Below are positions 1 to 5,048 of a stretch of DNA of 7,405 bases, piece after piece (the stretch's first letter is position 1; each line of letters begins with the position of its first letter). Below the pieces are notes generated by a model that saw only the letters and a list, made by a program, of their open reading frames with translations, was not told the DNA's origin and made no database searches. This stretch comes from JASJGK01 sp033791585. GTDB lineage: Bacteria; SAR324; XYD2-FULL-50-16. The position numbers and the translations under genes are program-made. The stretch is taken from positions 1 through 7,405 of the forward strand of contig JASJGK010000014.1 of assembly GCA_033791585.1 (NCBI GenBank), written 5' to 3'.

Positions 1-724
1 TCCCAGCATTAAAGCCAAACCAGCCAAACCAAAGGAGAGCTGCACCAAGTAAAGTGAAAACAAGGTTATGGGGCGGCATTGCAACCTTACCATAACCCTT
101 TCTAGGACCCAAAATGATACTTAAAACAAGAGCTGAAACACCTGAACTAATATGGACAACAGTACCTCCAGCAAAGTCTAATCCACCTCGACCAAGTAAG
201 TATCCATCTGGATGCCAAACCATGTGACAAAGAGGGGCATATACAAATGTCCCCCAAACAAAAATAAATACAGCATAGGTTGAGAATTTGATTCGCTCAA
301 CAGCAGCACCTGCAATAATAGCAGGAGTGATGATTGCAAACATGCCTTGAAACATCATAAACAGCAAACTAGGAATAGTGCCATTTGCCTCTAACCCCAC
401 ACCATTAAGAAACATGTGGTCTAGATTGCCAATAAAACCACCCTGGCTTGGGCCCCAAGCTAAAGAGTAGCCGATGACAACCCATTGGATTGTCATCACG
501 CCCATGGCAAAAAAGGAGTGCATGATCGCTGAAAGGACGTTTCCACTACGAACCATGCCTCCGTAAAATAAGGCAAGGCCAGGAACCATCAACATAACAA
601 GGGCTGTAGATACTAACATCCAAGCTGTATCAGCTCCATTTATCTCATCGGCAAAGGCCAAATTAGGAAAAAAAAGGGCGCAAAAAGTGGTCGCCCCAAA
701 AAGATTAAATTTTGAGGAATACAT
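1..724 (-). CDS. amtB: Ammonium transporter (Amt family), 5' part only
   Basis: Partial gene: 241 codons are present and the rest lies beyond the left edge. The protein would move ammonium/ammonia across the inner membrane as a trimer, gated by PII. The translation opens with MYSSKFNLFGATTFCALFFP, then NLAFADE, a signal peptide likely cleaved after AFA, as is usual for proteobacterial AmtB. Next come family hallmarks: DTAWMLVSTALVMLMVPGLA, LFYGGMVRSGNVLSAIMHSF, WVVIGYSLAW, MMFQGMFAIITPAIIAGA, ERIKFS, and LDFAGGTVVHISSG with its conserved D and GGTVVH. The fragment ends inside the LLWFGWFGFNAG motif. ATG at 722-724 is the only good start at this place. No strong Shine-Dalgarno is visible, which fits translation coupled to the PII gene ending 52 bp upstream. 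The family is sure; the symbol rests on PII linkage. Confidence 0.96.
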   Translation of the reverse strand, partial: MYSSKFNLFGATTFCALFFPNLAFADEINGADTAWMLVSTALVMLMVPGLALFYGGMVRSGNVLSAIMHSFFAMGVMTIQWVVIGYSLAWGPSQGGFIGNLDHMFLNGVGLEANGTIPSLLFMMFQGMFAIITPAIIAGAAVERIKFSTYAVFIFVWGTFVYAPLCHMVWHPDGYLLGRGGLDFAGGTVVHISSGVSALVLSIILGPRKGYGKVAMPPHNLVFTLLGAALLWFGWFGFNAG

Positions 725-776
725 ATGTGGTCTATAAAAGGGTGAATTGCTAAAAATAAAGCAGTGATTACAGAAA

Positions 777-1115
777 CTATAGGGCTACTGGGCCCCTTTC
801 GCCTGTTCTAATTCGAATAGCTTCTTCAATGTTACTAATAAAAATTTTTCCATCACCAATCTTACCTGTTCTGGCAGCATCTGTAATAGCTTCAATGGCA
901 GACTCAACTTTTGCATCGTCTACAACCAACTCTAATTTTACTTTGGGTACAAAATCCACTTGGTATTCTGCTCCACGGTAAAGCTCAGTATGGCCTTTTT
1001 GTTGCCCAAATCCTTTAATTTCAGATACAGTCATACCCAAAATATTTACAGCTTCTAAAGCTTCTTTAACTTCGTCGAGTTTAAAAGGCTTGATGATAGC
1101 TTCGATTTTTTTCAT
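777..1115 (-). CDS. glnK: Nitrogen regulatory protein P-II (GlnB/GlnK)
   Basis: Small trimeric signal protein of 112 residues, the usual PII length. It reads 2-oxoglutarate and ATP/ADP and controls partners, most likely the Amt encoded 52 bp downstream. The T-loop is intact: KGHTELYRGAEY ends at Tyr51, the uridylylation site, followed by QVDFVPK with Lys58. Gln39, in the 2-oxoglutarate pocket, is present. The B-loop TGKIGDGKIFI (83-93) and C-loop IRIRTGERGP (100-109) bind nucleotide. The ATG is preceded by AGGAAGAG, a strong ribosome site. In sequence it is closer to enterobacterial GlnB (start MKKIEAIIKPFKL, Asp54 rather than the Asn54 typical of GlnK), but pairing with amt is the GlnK arrangement. 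The symbol follows context; glnB is equally defensible. It probably forms an operon with amt. Confidence 0.97.
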   Translation of the reverse strand: MKKIEAIIKPFKLDEVKEALEAVNILGMTVSEIKGFGQQKGHTELYRGAEYQVDFVPKVKLELVVDDAKVESAIEAITDAARTGKIGDGKIFISNIEEAIRIRTGERGPVAL

Positions 1116-1140
1116 CTCTTCCTAATGTCTTATGTTATCT

Positions 1141-1150
1141 GGCAATTGCC
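1141..1150. promoter_or_regulatory. Short perfect palindrome upstream of the PII gene
   Basis: GGCAATTGCC reads the same on both strands and lies 25 bp before the PII start codon. If the -10-like box at 1163-1168 is used, the palindrome falls just after the transcription start, where a repressor could act. A 10-bp palindrome can also arise by chance, so this is only a candidate operator. Confidence 0.25.
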
Positions 1151-1162
1151 TTTTTGGTTTTG

Positions 1163-1168
1163 ATTGTA
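1163..1168 (-). promoter_or_regulatory. Candidate sigma-70 -10 box for glnK-amtB
   Basis: On the minus strand TACAAT (5 of 6 matches to TATAAT) lies 47 bp upstream of the PII start codon, downstream of the glnA terminator. The hexamer 17 bp before it (TTATTA) is a poor -35, so the promoter would be weak or need an activator. No GG-N10-GC sigma-54 pattern is visible in this gap. This is the only place between terminator and gene for a separate glnK promoter. Confidence 0.35.
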
Positions 1169-1210
1169 GAAACCTAAACTTCAAGTAATAAGTTTTACAG
1201 TTTTAGTACT

Positions 1211-1250
1211 TAGTTAAAAAAAAGGGCAGCATAGCTGCCCTCGCTTTTTT
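1211..1250 (-). terminator. Rho-independent terminator of glnA
   Basis: Directly after the glnA stop codon, the minus strand forms an 8-bp perfect stem, AGGGCAGC / GCTGCCCT, with a 3-nt TAT loop (arms 1223-1230 and 1234-1241), followed by a run of T. It separates glnA from glnK-amtB transcription. A T-run also flanks the hairpin on the plus strand (1244-1252), so it could end antisense transcripts as well. Confidence 0.93.
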
Positions 1251-3431
1251 TTATGACAAGAACAACATCTCGCGATATTTCACAAGAGGCCACAAGCGGT
1301 CATCTACCTGCAACTCTAACGCATCAGCTATTTCACGAACTTCATTCATCATAGGAATCATAGTGTCCTTAAAATAGTGACAATGCTTCAATGCGTCATC
1401 GTGAGGGGCAACTGCTAAAGCAGCGTTAAACTCATCGATTTTAGCAGTTAGAGCTTCCACATTACCGTTTACTTTCTTCAAGAGAACTTCTTGTGAGCTA
1501 GTAGCAAGACCTAAAGCCTTAGCGGATGTAACAGCCGTTGCAAGATTATTTTGATGCTCTAATGCAGCAGGTAAAATCATAGTGCGAGCAATATCCGCAG
1601 TAGCGGCAAATTCAATATCCAAACCTAGGATATATGTTTCTAACTTAATATTGTAACGAGATTCAATCTCTATTGGGGTTAAGATATTATATCTACCAAA
1701 AAGATCAGCAACATCAGCATCCATCATTTTTTCAGTTGCATCTGGAGTAGTCTTTAGGTTTAAAAGCCCACGTTTTGCCGCTTCCTCTTGCCACTCTTGT
1801 GAGTAGCCGTCACCGTTAAAGATCACTCTTTGGTGCTCTTTTAGCGTAGCCTTCACAACCGCATCAGCTGCATCAGCTACATTCATTCCACCCTTTATTT
1901 TTGCTTCGATTTCGTCAGACATATAGTCCAGCGAATCAGCCACAATAGTATTTATAAAGAAAACAGGGCCGCCAACATGCTGAGAAGCACCTAAAGCCCT
2001 AAATTCAAATTTGTTACCAGTAAAGGCAAATGGACTAGTTCTATTTCGGTCAGTTGAATCCTTTGGTAATTCAGGAAGTACAGAAGAGCCTAATTTGATT
2101 TTTGCAGCAGAAGTACTACTCGTAGCTCCACCTGAGCATAAATCTTCAACAATTTGCCCAAGTTCTGCACCTAAGAAAGCAGAAATGATGGCTGGAGGCG
2201 CTTCGTTAGCACCAAGTCTGTGATCGTTACCGGCATGAGCAACAGATAAACGAAGAAGCTTTGCATATTTATCAATACCACGAATAATAGCGGTTAATAT
2301 CACCAAGAAGTTAGCGTTCTGGTGAGGCGTTGAGCCGGGCTCAAGCAAGTTATTGCCTAAATTATCTGATAAAGACCAGTTGCAGTGTTTCCCAGAGCCA
2401 TTCAAGCCGGCAAAAGGCTTTTCGTGAACTAGGTACATTAATTTATGTTTGGCAGCGATTTCTTTCATCACTTCCATTACTAACATGTTGTGATCCACAG
2501 CAATATTAGATTTTTCGTAAACAGGAGCTACTTCAAACTGAGCTGGCGCAACTTCGTTGTGTCTTGTACGAACTGGAACTCCCAATTTAAAAAGAGCCTG
2601 CTCAGTATCTTGCATAAAACTTAAAATTCGAGGCTTGATAGCACCAAAATAGTGATCATCCAAAGCCTGACCTTTAAAAGGAGCAGCACCAAATAGAGTT
2701 CTTCCTGTTGCAATCATATCAGGTCGAGAATTGTAATATTCCATGTCCACTAAAAAGTATTCTTGTTCTAAACCTACAGTCGAATATACACTGGTCACTT
2801 CTTCTTCGCCCATTAAATTTAATAAACGAGTAGCAGATTTGGTAATGGCTGCTTCAGAACGTAAAATTGGAGTTTTTTTATCTAAGGCTTCACCAGTATA
2901 AGAACAAAAAGCAGTTGGAATACATAGTGTACCACCTTGTGCATTGAGCTTCACAAATGCTGGGGAACTGGGGTCCCAAGCAGTGTAACCACGGGCTTCA
3001 AAAGTAGCACGAATACCCCCAGAAGGGAAAGAAGATGCATCTGGCTCACCTTGAGTCAGTTCACCACCAGAAAAACGCATAATCGCTTGGTCATCGCCAT
3101 CAGGGATTAAAAATGAGTCATGCTTTTCAGCAGTTGATCCCGTCAAGGGCTGAAACCAGTGAGTAAAGTGTGTTGCACCTAATTCTGATGCCCAATCTTT
3201 CATGGTTGCAGCAACGATTTCAGAAATCGCAGGGTCAAGAGGCTTATTTCCCTTAATTGTATTCTTTAAAGTTTTGTAAACACTCTTTGGCAACCTTGTT
3301 CTCATTACTTCGTCATTGAAAACATGTTTGCCAAAAATTTCAGAAATATCCTGCATTGCTGGAGGTGTATAGTCTTTTGCTTCGCCTCTTTCTGCAATGA
3401 TCCGGCTGATTTGTTGCCTTGTAGTAGTCAT
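1251..3431 (-). CDS. glnA: Glutamine synthetase type III (GSIII/GlnN type)
   Basis: Cytoplasmic enzyme of 726 residues that makes glutamine from glutamate, ammonium and ATP. The length and N-terminal region (for example THFTHWFQPLTGSTAEKHDS, about residues 87-106) are those of the long type III class, not the roughly 470-residue type I. Catalytic-core motifs appear in order: GLEQEYFLVD (220-229, metal-binding Glu), RHNEVAPAQFEVAP (290-303), LNGSGKHCNWSL (343-354), HRLGANEAPPAIIS (404-417) and DRNRTSPFAFTGNKFEFRAL (461-480). There is no Tyr adenylylation loop of the type I kind, so control is probably transcriptional or through effectors. The start ATG follows AGGAG with a 4-nt gap. It has its own sigma-54 promoter upstream and a terminator right after the stop. 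Known type III enzymes are dodecamers. The symbol glnN is also used for this class. Confidence 0.97.
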   Translation of the reverse strand: MTTTRQQISRIIAERGEAKDYTPPAMQDISEIFGKHVFNDEVMRTRLPKSVYKTLKNTIKGNKPLDPAISEIVAATMKDWASELGATHFTHWFQPLTGSTAEKHDSFLIPDGDDQAIMRFSGGELTQGEPDASSFPSGGIRATFEARGYTAWDPSSPAFVKLNAQGGTLCIPTAFCSYTGEALDKKTPILRSEAAITKSATRLLNLMGEEEVTSVYSTVGLEQEYFLVDMEYYNSRPDMIATGRTLFGAAPFKGQALDDHYFGAIKPRILSFMQDTEQALFKLGVPVRTRHNEVAPAQFEVAPVYEKSNIAVDHNMLVMEVMKEIAAKHKLMYLVHEKPFAGLNGSGKHCNWSLSDNLGNNLLEPGSTPHQNANFLVILTAIIRGIDKYAKLLRLSVAHAGNDHRLGANEAPPAIISAFLGAELGQIVEDLCSGGATSSTSAAKIKLGSSVLPELPKDSTDRNRTSPFAFTGNKFEFRALGASQHVGGPVFFINTIVADSLDYMSDEIEAKIKGGMNVADAADAVVKATLKEHQRVIFNGDGYSQEWQEEAAKRGLLNLKTTPDATEKMMDADVADLFGRYNILTPIEIESRYNIKLETYILGLDIEFAATADIARTMILPAALEHQNNLATAVTSAKALGLATSSQEVLLKKVNGNVEALTAKIDEFNAALAVAPHDDALKHCHYFKDTMIPMMNEVREIADALELQVDDRLWPLVKYREMLFLS

Positions 3432-3435
3432 GTTA

Positions 3436-3440
3436 CTCCT
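3436..3440 (-). promoter_or_regulatory. Ribosome binding site of glnA
   Basis: AGGAG on the minus strand, four nucleotides before the ATG at 3429-3431. It settles the start of the 726-residue protein. Confidence 0.85.
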
Positions 3441-3477
3441 AAATCCTTATTTTTAAAAAAAATGATCTTTTAACTTC

Positions 3478-3494
3478 TGCAAGGGTAGGGCCAG
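3478..3494 (-). promoter_or_regulatory. Sigma-54 (RpoN) -24/-12 promoter of glnA
   Basis: The minus strand reads CTGGCCCTACCCTTGCA. The invariant GG (3492-3491) and GC (3480-3479) are exactly 10 nt apart, and the flanks match the sigma-54 consensus TGGCAC-N5-TTGCA. The predicted start of transcription is near 3467, giving a 5' leader of about 36 nt that ends in the glnA ribosome site. RpoN promoters of glnA genes normally need an NtrC-type activator bound upstream, which fits nitrogen-limited expression. This is a by-eye match, but a close one at a well-known kind of target. Confidence 0.85.
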
Positions 3495-3566
3495 CTTGGT
3501 AAGCTTCTAAAACTACAGACTTCTTGTAAAAAATTGAAAAAAAATCATTTCTCTTCATTAACAAAA

Positions 3567-3594
3567 ATAACATTAGTGACAAATTTTTTGTCAA
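3567..3594 (-). promoter_or_regulatory. Candidate second, sigma-70 promoter of glnA
   Basis: The minus strand has a perfect -35 TTGACA (3594-3589) and, 16 bp on, TGTTAT (3572-3567, 4 of 6 matches). If used it would give a longer glnA leader and a basal transcript next to the sigma-54 one. Its -35 lies inside the 17-bp palindrome, so a protein bound there would block it. Confidence 0.35.
3577..3593. promoter_or_regulatory. 17-bp perfect palindrome, candidate activator site
   Basis: TGACAAA-TTT-TTTGTCA is a perfect inverted repeat with 7-bp arms and a 3-bp centre. It is centred about 118 bp upstream of the predicted sigma-54 start of glnA, the usual distance for an enhancer-binding protein. 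It does not match the enterobacterial NtrC site (GCACCA-N5-TGGTGC). It also overlaps a TTGACA hexamer on the minus strand (3589-3594), so it could instead be an operator over a sigma-70 promoter, or act on the divergent broken gene to its right. Confidence 0.55.
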
Positions 3595-3611
3595 TAACGG
3601 CACTTTGATAC

Positions 3612-3681
3612 ATGAACACAAAAAACACATTTTTCTATCGGCATTGATCTAGGAGGAACCAAGACTAAAATGATTTTTGAA
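3612..3681 (+). pseudogene. 5' stub of a ROK-family sugar kinase gene
   Basis: Reading plus from codon 3637-3639 gives IGIDLGGTKTKMIF, the N-terminal phosphate-binding loop of ROK kinases (GIDLGGTK with the D-x-G-x-T pattern). That frame has no start codon; a TGA at 3613-3615 closes it. ATG at 3612-3614 is one base out of frame: removing a single T from the run 3630-3634 would give MNTKNTFSIGIDLGGTKTKM, a natural ROK start. The coding signal ends at about 3678-3681 where an IS end begins, and no further kinase sequence follows. It is therefore both frameshifted and truncated. ROK proteins phosphorylate glucose and similar sugars, or act as repressors. Only about 15 residues support the call. 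Confidence 0.6.
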
Positions 3682-3693
3682 GTGGACCCCATA
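3681..3693 (+). repeat. Right terminal inverted repeat of the IS
   Basis: AGTGGACCCCATA. It matches the inverse of 4858-4870 at 12 of 13 positions. The three bases outside it (TGA against TAT) do not match well, so the true tip is unsure. Confidence 0.75.
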
Positions 3694-3696
3694 GTC

Positions 3697-3716
3697 AACA
3701 GCAAAAGCTGTTTTTT
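3697..3716 (+). terminator. Hairpin with T-run just inside the IS end
   Basis: AACAGC-AAAA-GCTGTT (3697-3712) followed by more T on the plus strand. The stem is only 6 bp with little GC. It lies inside the right end of the IS and would stop transcripts entering from the ROK-like side, a common protection of IS elements from outside transcription. Weak as a terminator. Confidence 0.35.
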
Positions 3717-3736
3717 AAGAGAGAATAGACCTAGTT

Positions 3737-4558
3737 TTAAGCAGCCATATCCTGAGTTGGATTTTGGCCTAAATGAACCTGCAATGGGGTTCTTCCTTGT
3801 AGCGACTGATGAGGTCGCTTACTGTTACAAAATTCAAAGTATTCTTTCAGGTAGATTTCTTCATACTTAACGCTCCTCCATAGCCTTTCAATAAAAATGT
3901 TATCCATTGCCCTACCCTTGCCATCCATACTGATCGTAATGCCTTCAGATAGCAGTTTCCCAGTAAAGGCCTTTGACGTAAACTGAGCACCCTGATCTGT
4001 GTTAAAAACTTCTGGATTATCATTCCTCCTTAAAGCCTGTTCTAAGGCCGATACACAGAAACGATCGTCCATGGTAAGCGATAGCTCTCAGCTCAAAACA
4101 GCACGACTGTACCAATCCATTACAGCCACTAAATATGCAAAACCTTTATCCAGACGAATATAAGTAATATCAGTGCACCAAACCTGGTTGGGCCTTGTCA
4201 CAGGTTTATTCTTAAGTAGGTAAGGGTAAATCTTGTGGCCCTTACCTCGCTTACTGGTATTGGGTTTTGGAGTCACTGAAACAAGACCCATAATCCTCAT
4301 GAGCCTTAGGATTCGTTTGCGATGTAGCATGAGTCCTTTCAGGCGCAAACTATCTCTGATTTGCCTGCTTCCAAAAAAGGGATGGGCTGTAAAAAGACTA
4401 TCAATCAAGCTCATTAGGTCTAAATTGTCGGCTGTTTCAGTAGTACTAGCTTGGGCGTACCAACTGGACCTGTTCAAGCCCACCAACTCACACTGGCGTT
4501 GCGTTGCTATCTTTTTATGCTTTGGGTTAATCATTGCTCGCTTCTCAGCTAAGCTCAA
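3737..4558 (-). pseudogene. IS3-family transposase OrfB, nonsense mutant with deletion
   Basis: DDE transposase remnant. The first part (4558-4091) carries the HTH_21-like region (PFFGSRQIRDSLRLKG, RILRLMRIMGL) and the start of the integrase core, with NQVWCTDITYI holding the first catalytic Asp. It stops at TGA 4088-4090. The same frame then continues to 3737 with NTDQGAQFTS (second Asp) and IERLWRSVKYEE (catalytic Glu), with the D(35)E spacing intact. Family members read VLSW at the stop, so TGG to TGA is the likely change. Downstream, YLKEY runs straight into FEFCNSKRPHQSL near 3839, whereas relatives have some 13-14 residues between, so an in-frame block is missing. TTG at 4556-4558 is only a nominal start; OrfB is normally made by frameshifting from orfA. 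Confidence 0.9.
4088..4090 (-). other. In-frame TGA breaking orfB
   Basis: TGA stands between VLS and ELSLTMDDRFC, in the place of the conserved Trp of this transposase group. The frame is continuous on both sides (18 nt from the stop to the ATG at 4070-4072), so this is a point mutation and not a frameshift. The ATG downstream is an internal Met, not a true gene start. Confidence 0.88.
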
Positions 4559-4838
4559 TGGCCCATCTTTTTTCTAACCAGTCCCGCTCGATTTGAAGCT
4601 GGCCGACTTTTTGATAAAGACGGTCTTTTTCTTGTTCTAAAACTTCGTTTTGATTTTTTCCTTTTCTCTCAAAGATATACCCTAAACCAGTAAGTACCTG
4701 CTTTTTCCAAAGGGGACCTTAGGTTGGATGAAGGTCAAATTCTGAGGCTATCTCATTGATGGTTCGAAAACCCTTGATTGCTTCTAGTGCGACATTGGAC
4801 TTAAATTCTTTGCTGAACTTTTTAGGAGTCGATTCTAT
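4545..4838 (-). pseudogene. IS3-family OrfA (helix-turn-helix) remnant
   Basis: DNA-binding partner of the transposase, too broken to appear as an open frame. From 4838 the minus strand reads ATA then ESTPKKFSKEFKSNVALEAI, KGFRTINEIASEFDLHPT, a TAA at 4719-4721, and then GPLWKKQVLTGLGYIFERKG, on to LYQKVGQLQIERDWLEK with the leucine-zipper-like pattern of OrfA, ending at TGA 4545-4547. Relatives have HPxQ at the TAA, so CAA to TAA is likely. No ATG is in frame; ATA at 4836-4838 may be a mutated ATG. The run of six A plus G at 4573-4567 is where programmed frameshifting into orfB occurs in the family, but the two frames here are not in the usual -1 relation, as if one A has been lost. Confidence 0.8.
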
Positions 4839-4857
4839 CTTAGCACTCTGTCCATTT

Positions 4858-4870
4858 TATGGGGGCCACT
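4858..4870 (-). repeat. Left terminal inverted repeat of the IS
   Basis: On the minus strand AGTGGCCCCCATA, lying just upstream of the orfA remnant. It is the partner of 3681-3693. Confidence 0.75.
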
Positions 4871-4872
4871 AT

Positions 4873-4985
4873 AAGGCTCGTCAAATTACTTTTGAATATA
4901 TTGAAGGGTTTTACAACAATCATAGATAGCATTCAACGTTGGGGATAAATCTCCAATTGAATATGAAGCTATGAAGGCAGGTTAA
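4873..4985 (+). pseudogene. 3' tail of a second IS3-family transposase
   Basis: On the plus strand, opposite to the neighbouring IS, the frame from 4873 reads KARQITFEYIEGFYNNHR, then TAG (4927-4929), then HSTLG. Relatives end FEYIExFYNRxRRHSTLGYxSPxEYE, so this is the C-terminal end of an IS3/IS150-type DDE transposase. One base is missing near 4945; in the next frame KSPIEYEAMKAG follows and ends at TAA 4983-4985. It thus carries one nonsense and one frameshift mutation. The 5' part of the gene is absent: the sequence to the left belongs to the other IS. About 36 residues remain. Confidence 0.83.
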
Positions 4986-4986
4986 G

Positions 4987-5011
4987 GTATCCACTAAAGC
5001 GGGCAATATCA
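4987..5011 (+). repeat. Right end of the second IS3-type element
   Basis: GTATCCACTAAAGCGGGCAA then TATCA, directly after the transposase stop codon. It has the layout of IS3-group ends (GT-TCCA...GGG-A--ATCA, finishing in CA). It marks where the second element ended. Confidence 0.65.
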
Positions 5012-5040
5012 GTCTGACACTAAACAGCGGGGCAATCTCA
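5012..5040 (+). repeat. Second, tandem IS-end-like sequence
   Basis: Starts GTCTGACACTAAACAGCGGG and ends GCAATCTCA. It repeats the pattern of 4987-5011 in the same orientation (shared CACTAAA, GCGGG, CAAT-TCA), with a few small gaps. It abuts the SGNH gene, whose stop codon is 8 bp further on. It may be the end of a third related element or a duplicated end. Confidence 0.55.
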
Positions 5041-5048
5041 GTTTTGTA

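Larger units (their letters stand above)
3678..4873 (-). mobile_element. Degraded IS3-family insertion sequence
   Basis: About 1.2 kb, the usual IS3-family size. It is bounded by inverted ends sharing AGTGG-x-CCCCATA (3681-3693 and, inverted, 4858-4870). It holds orfA and orfB remnants on the minus strand. Both reading frames contain nonsense codons, orfA lacks a clear start, and orfB has lost a block of its C-terminal region, so it cannot move by itself. No 3-4 bp target duplication is evident, and the flanks are unrelated: a ROK-like stub on one side and a different IS tail on the other. The exact outer ends are uncertain by about 3 bp. Confidence 0.88.

Noticed and set aside
1116..1210. 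A second sigma-54 promoter before the PII gene
   Set aside because: I looked for GG-N10-GC on the minus strand and found none; TTGC at the palindrome has AA, not GG, at the right distance.
2011..2223. Plus-strand open frame inside glnA
   Set aside because: Antisense shadow of a strongly conserved enzyme gene; no ribosome site or family signal.
3432..3620. Glutamine riboswitch or structured leader for glnA
   Set aside because: The predicted leader is only about 36 nt and AT-rich, with no conserved stems visible.
3439..3630. Small minus-strand open frame upstream of glnA
   Set aside because: It covers the sigma-54 promoter, the palindrome and the leader, has an unremarkable composition and no family resemblance; it is chance in AT-rich DNA.
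3670..3870. Plus-strand open frame starting MIFEVDP
   Set aside because: Its first codons are the end of the ROK-like stub and the rest is antisense to orfB, across the IS end. Not a gene.
4088..4090. Recoding of TGA as Trp
   Set aside because: The TGA sits where Trp is conserved, but other genes here use TGG for Trp and TGA as a real stop (both SGNH genes), and the element carries other lesions.
4233..4577. Plus-strand open frame of 114 codons
   Set aside because: Antisense to the conserved orfB coding sequence.
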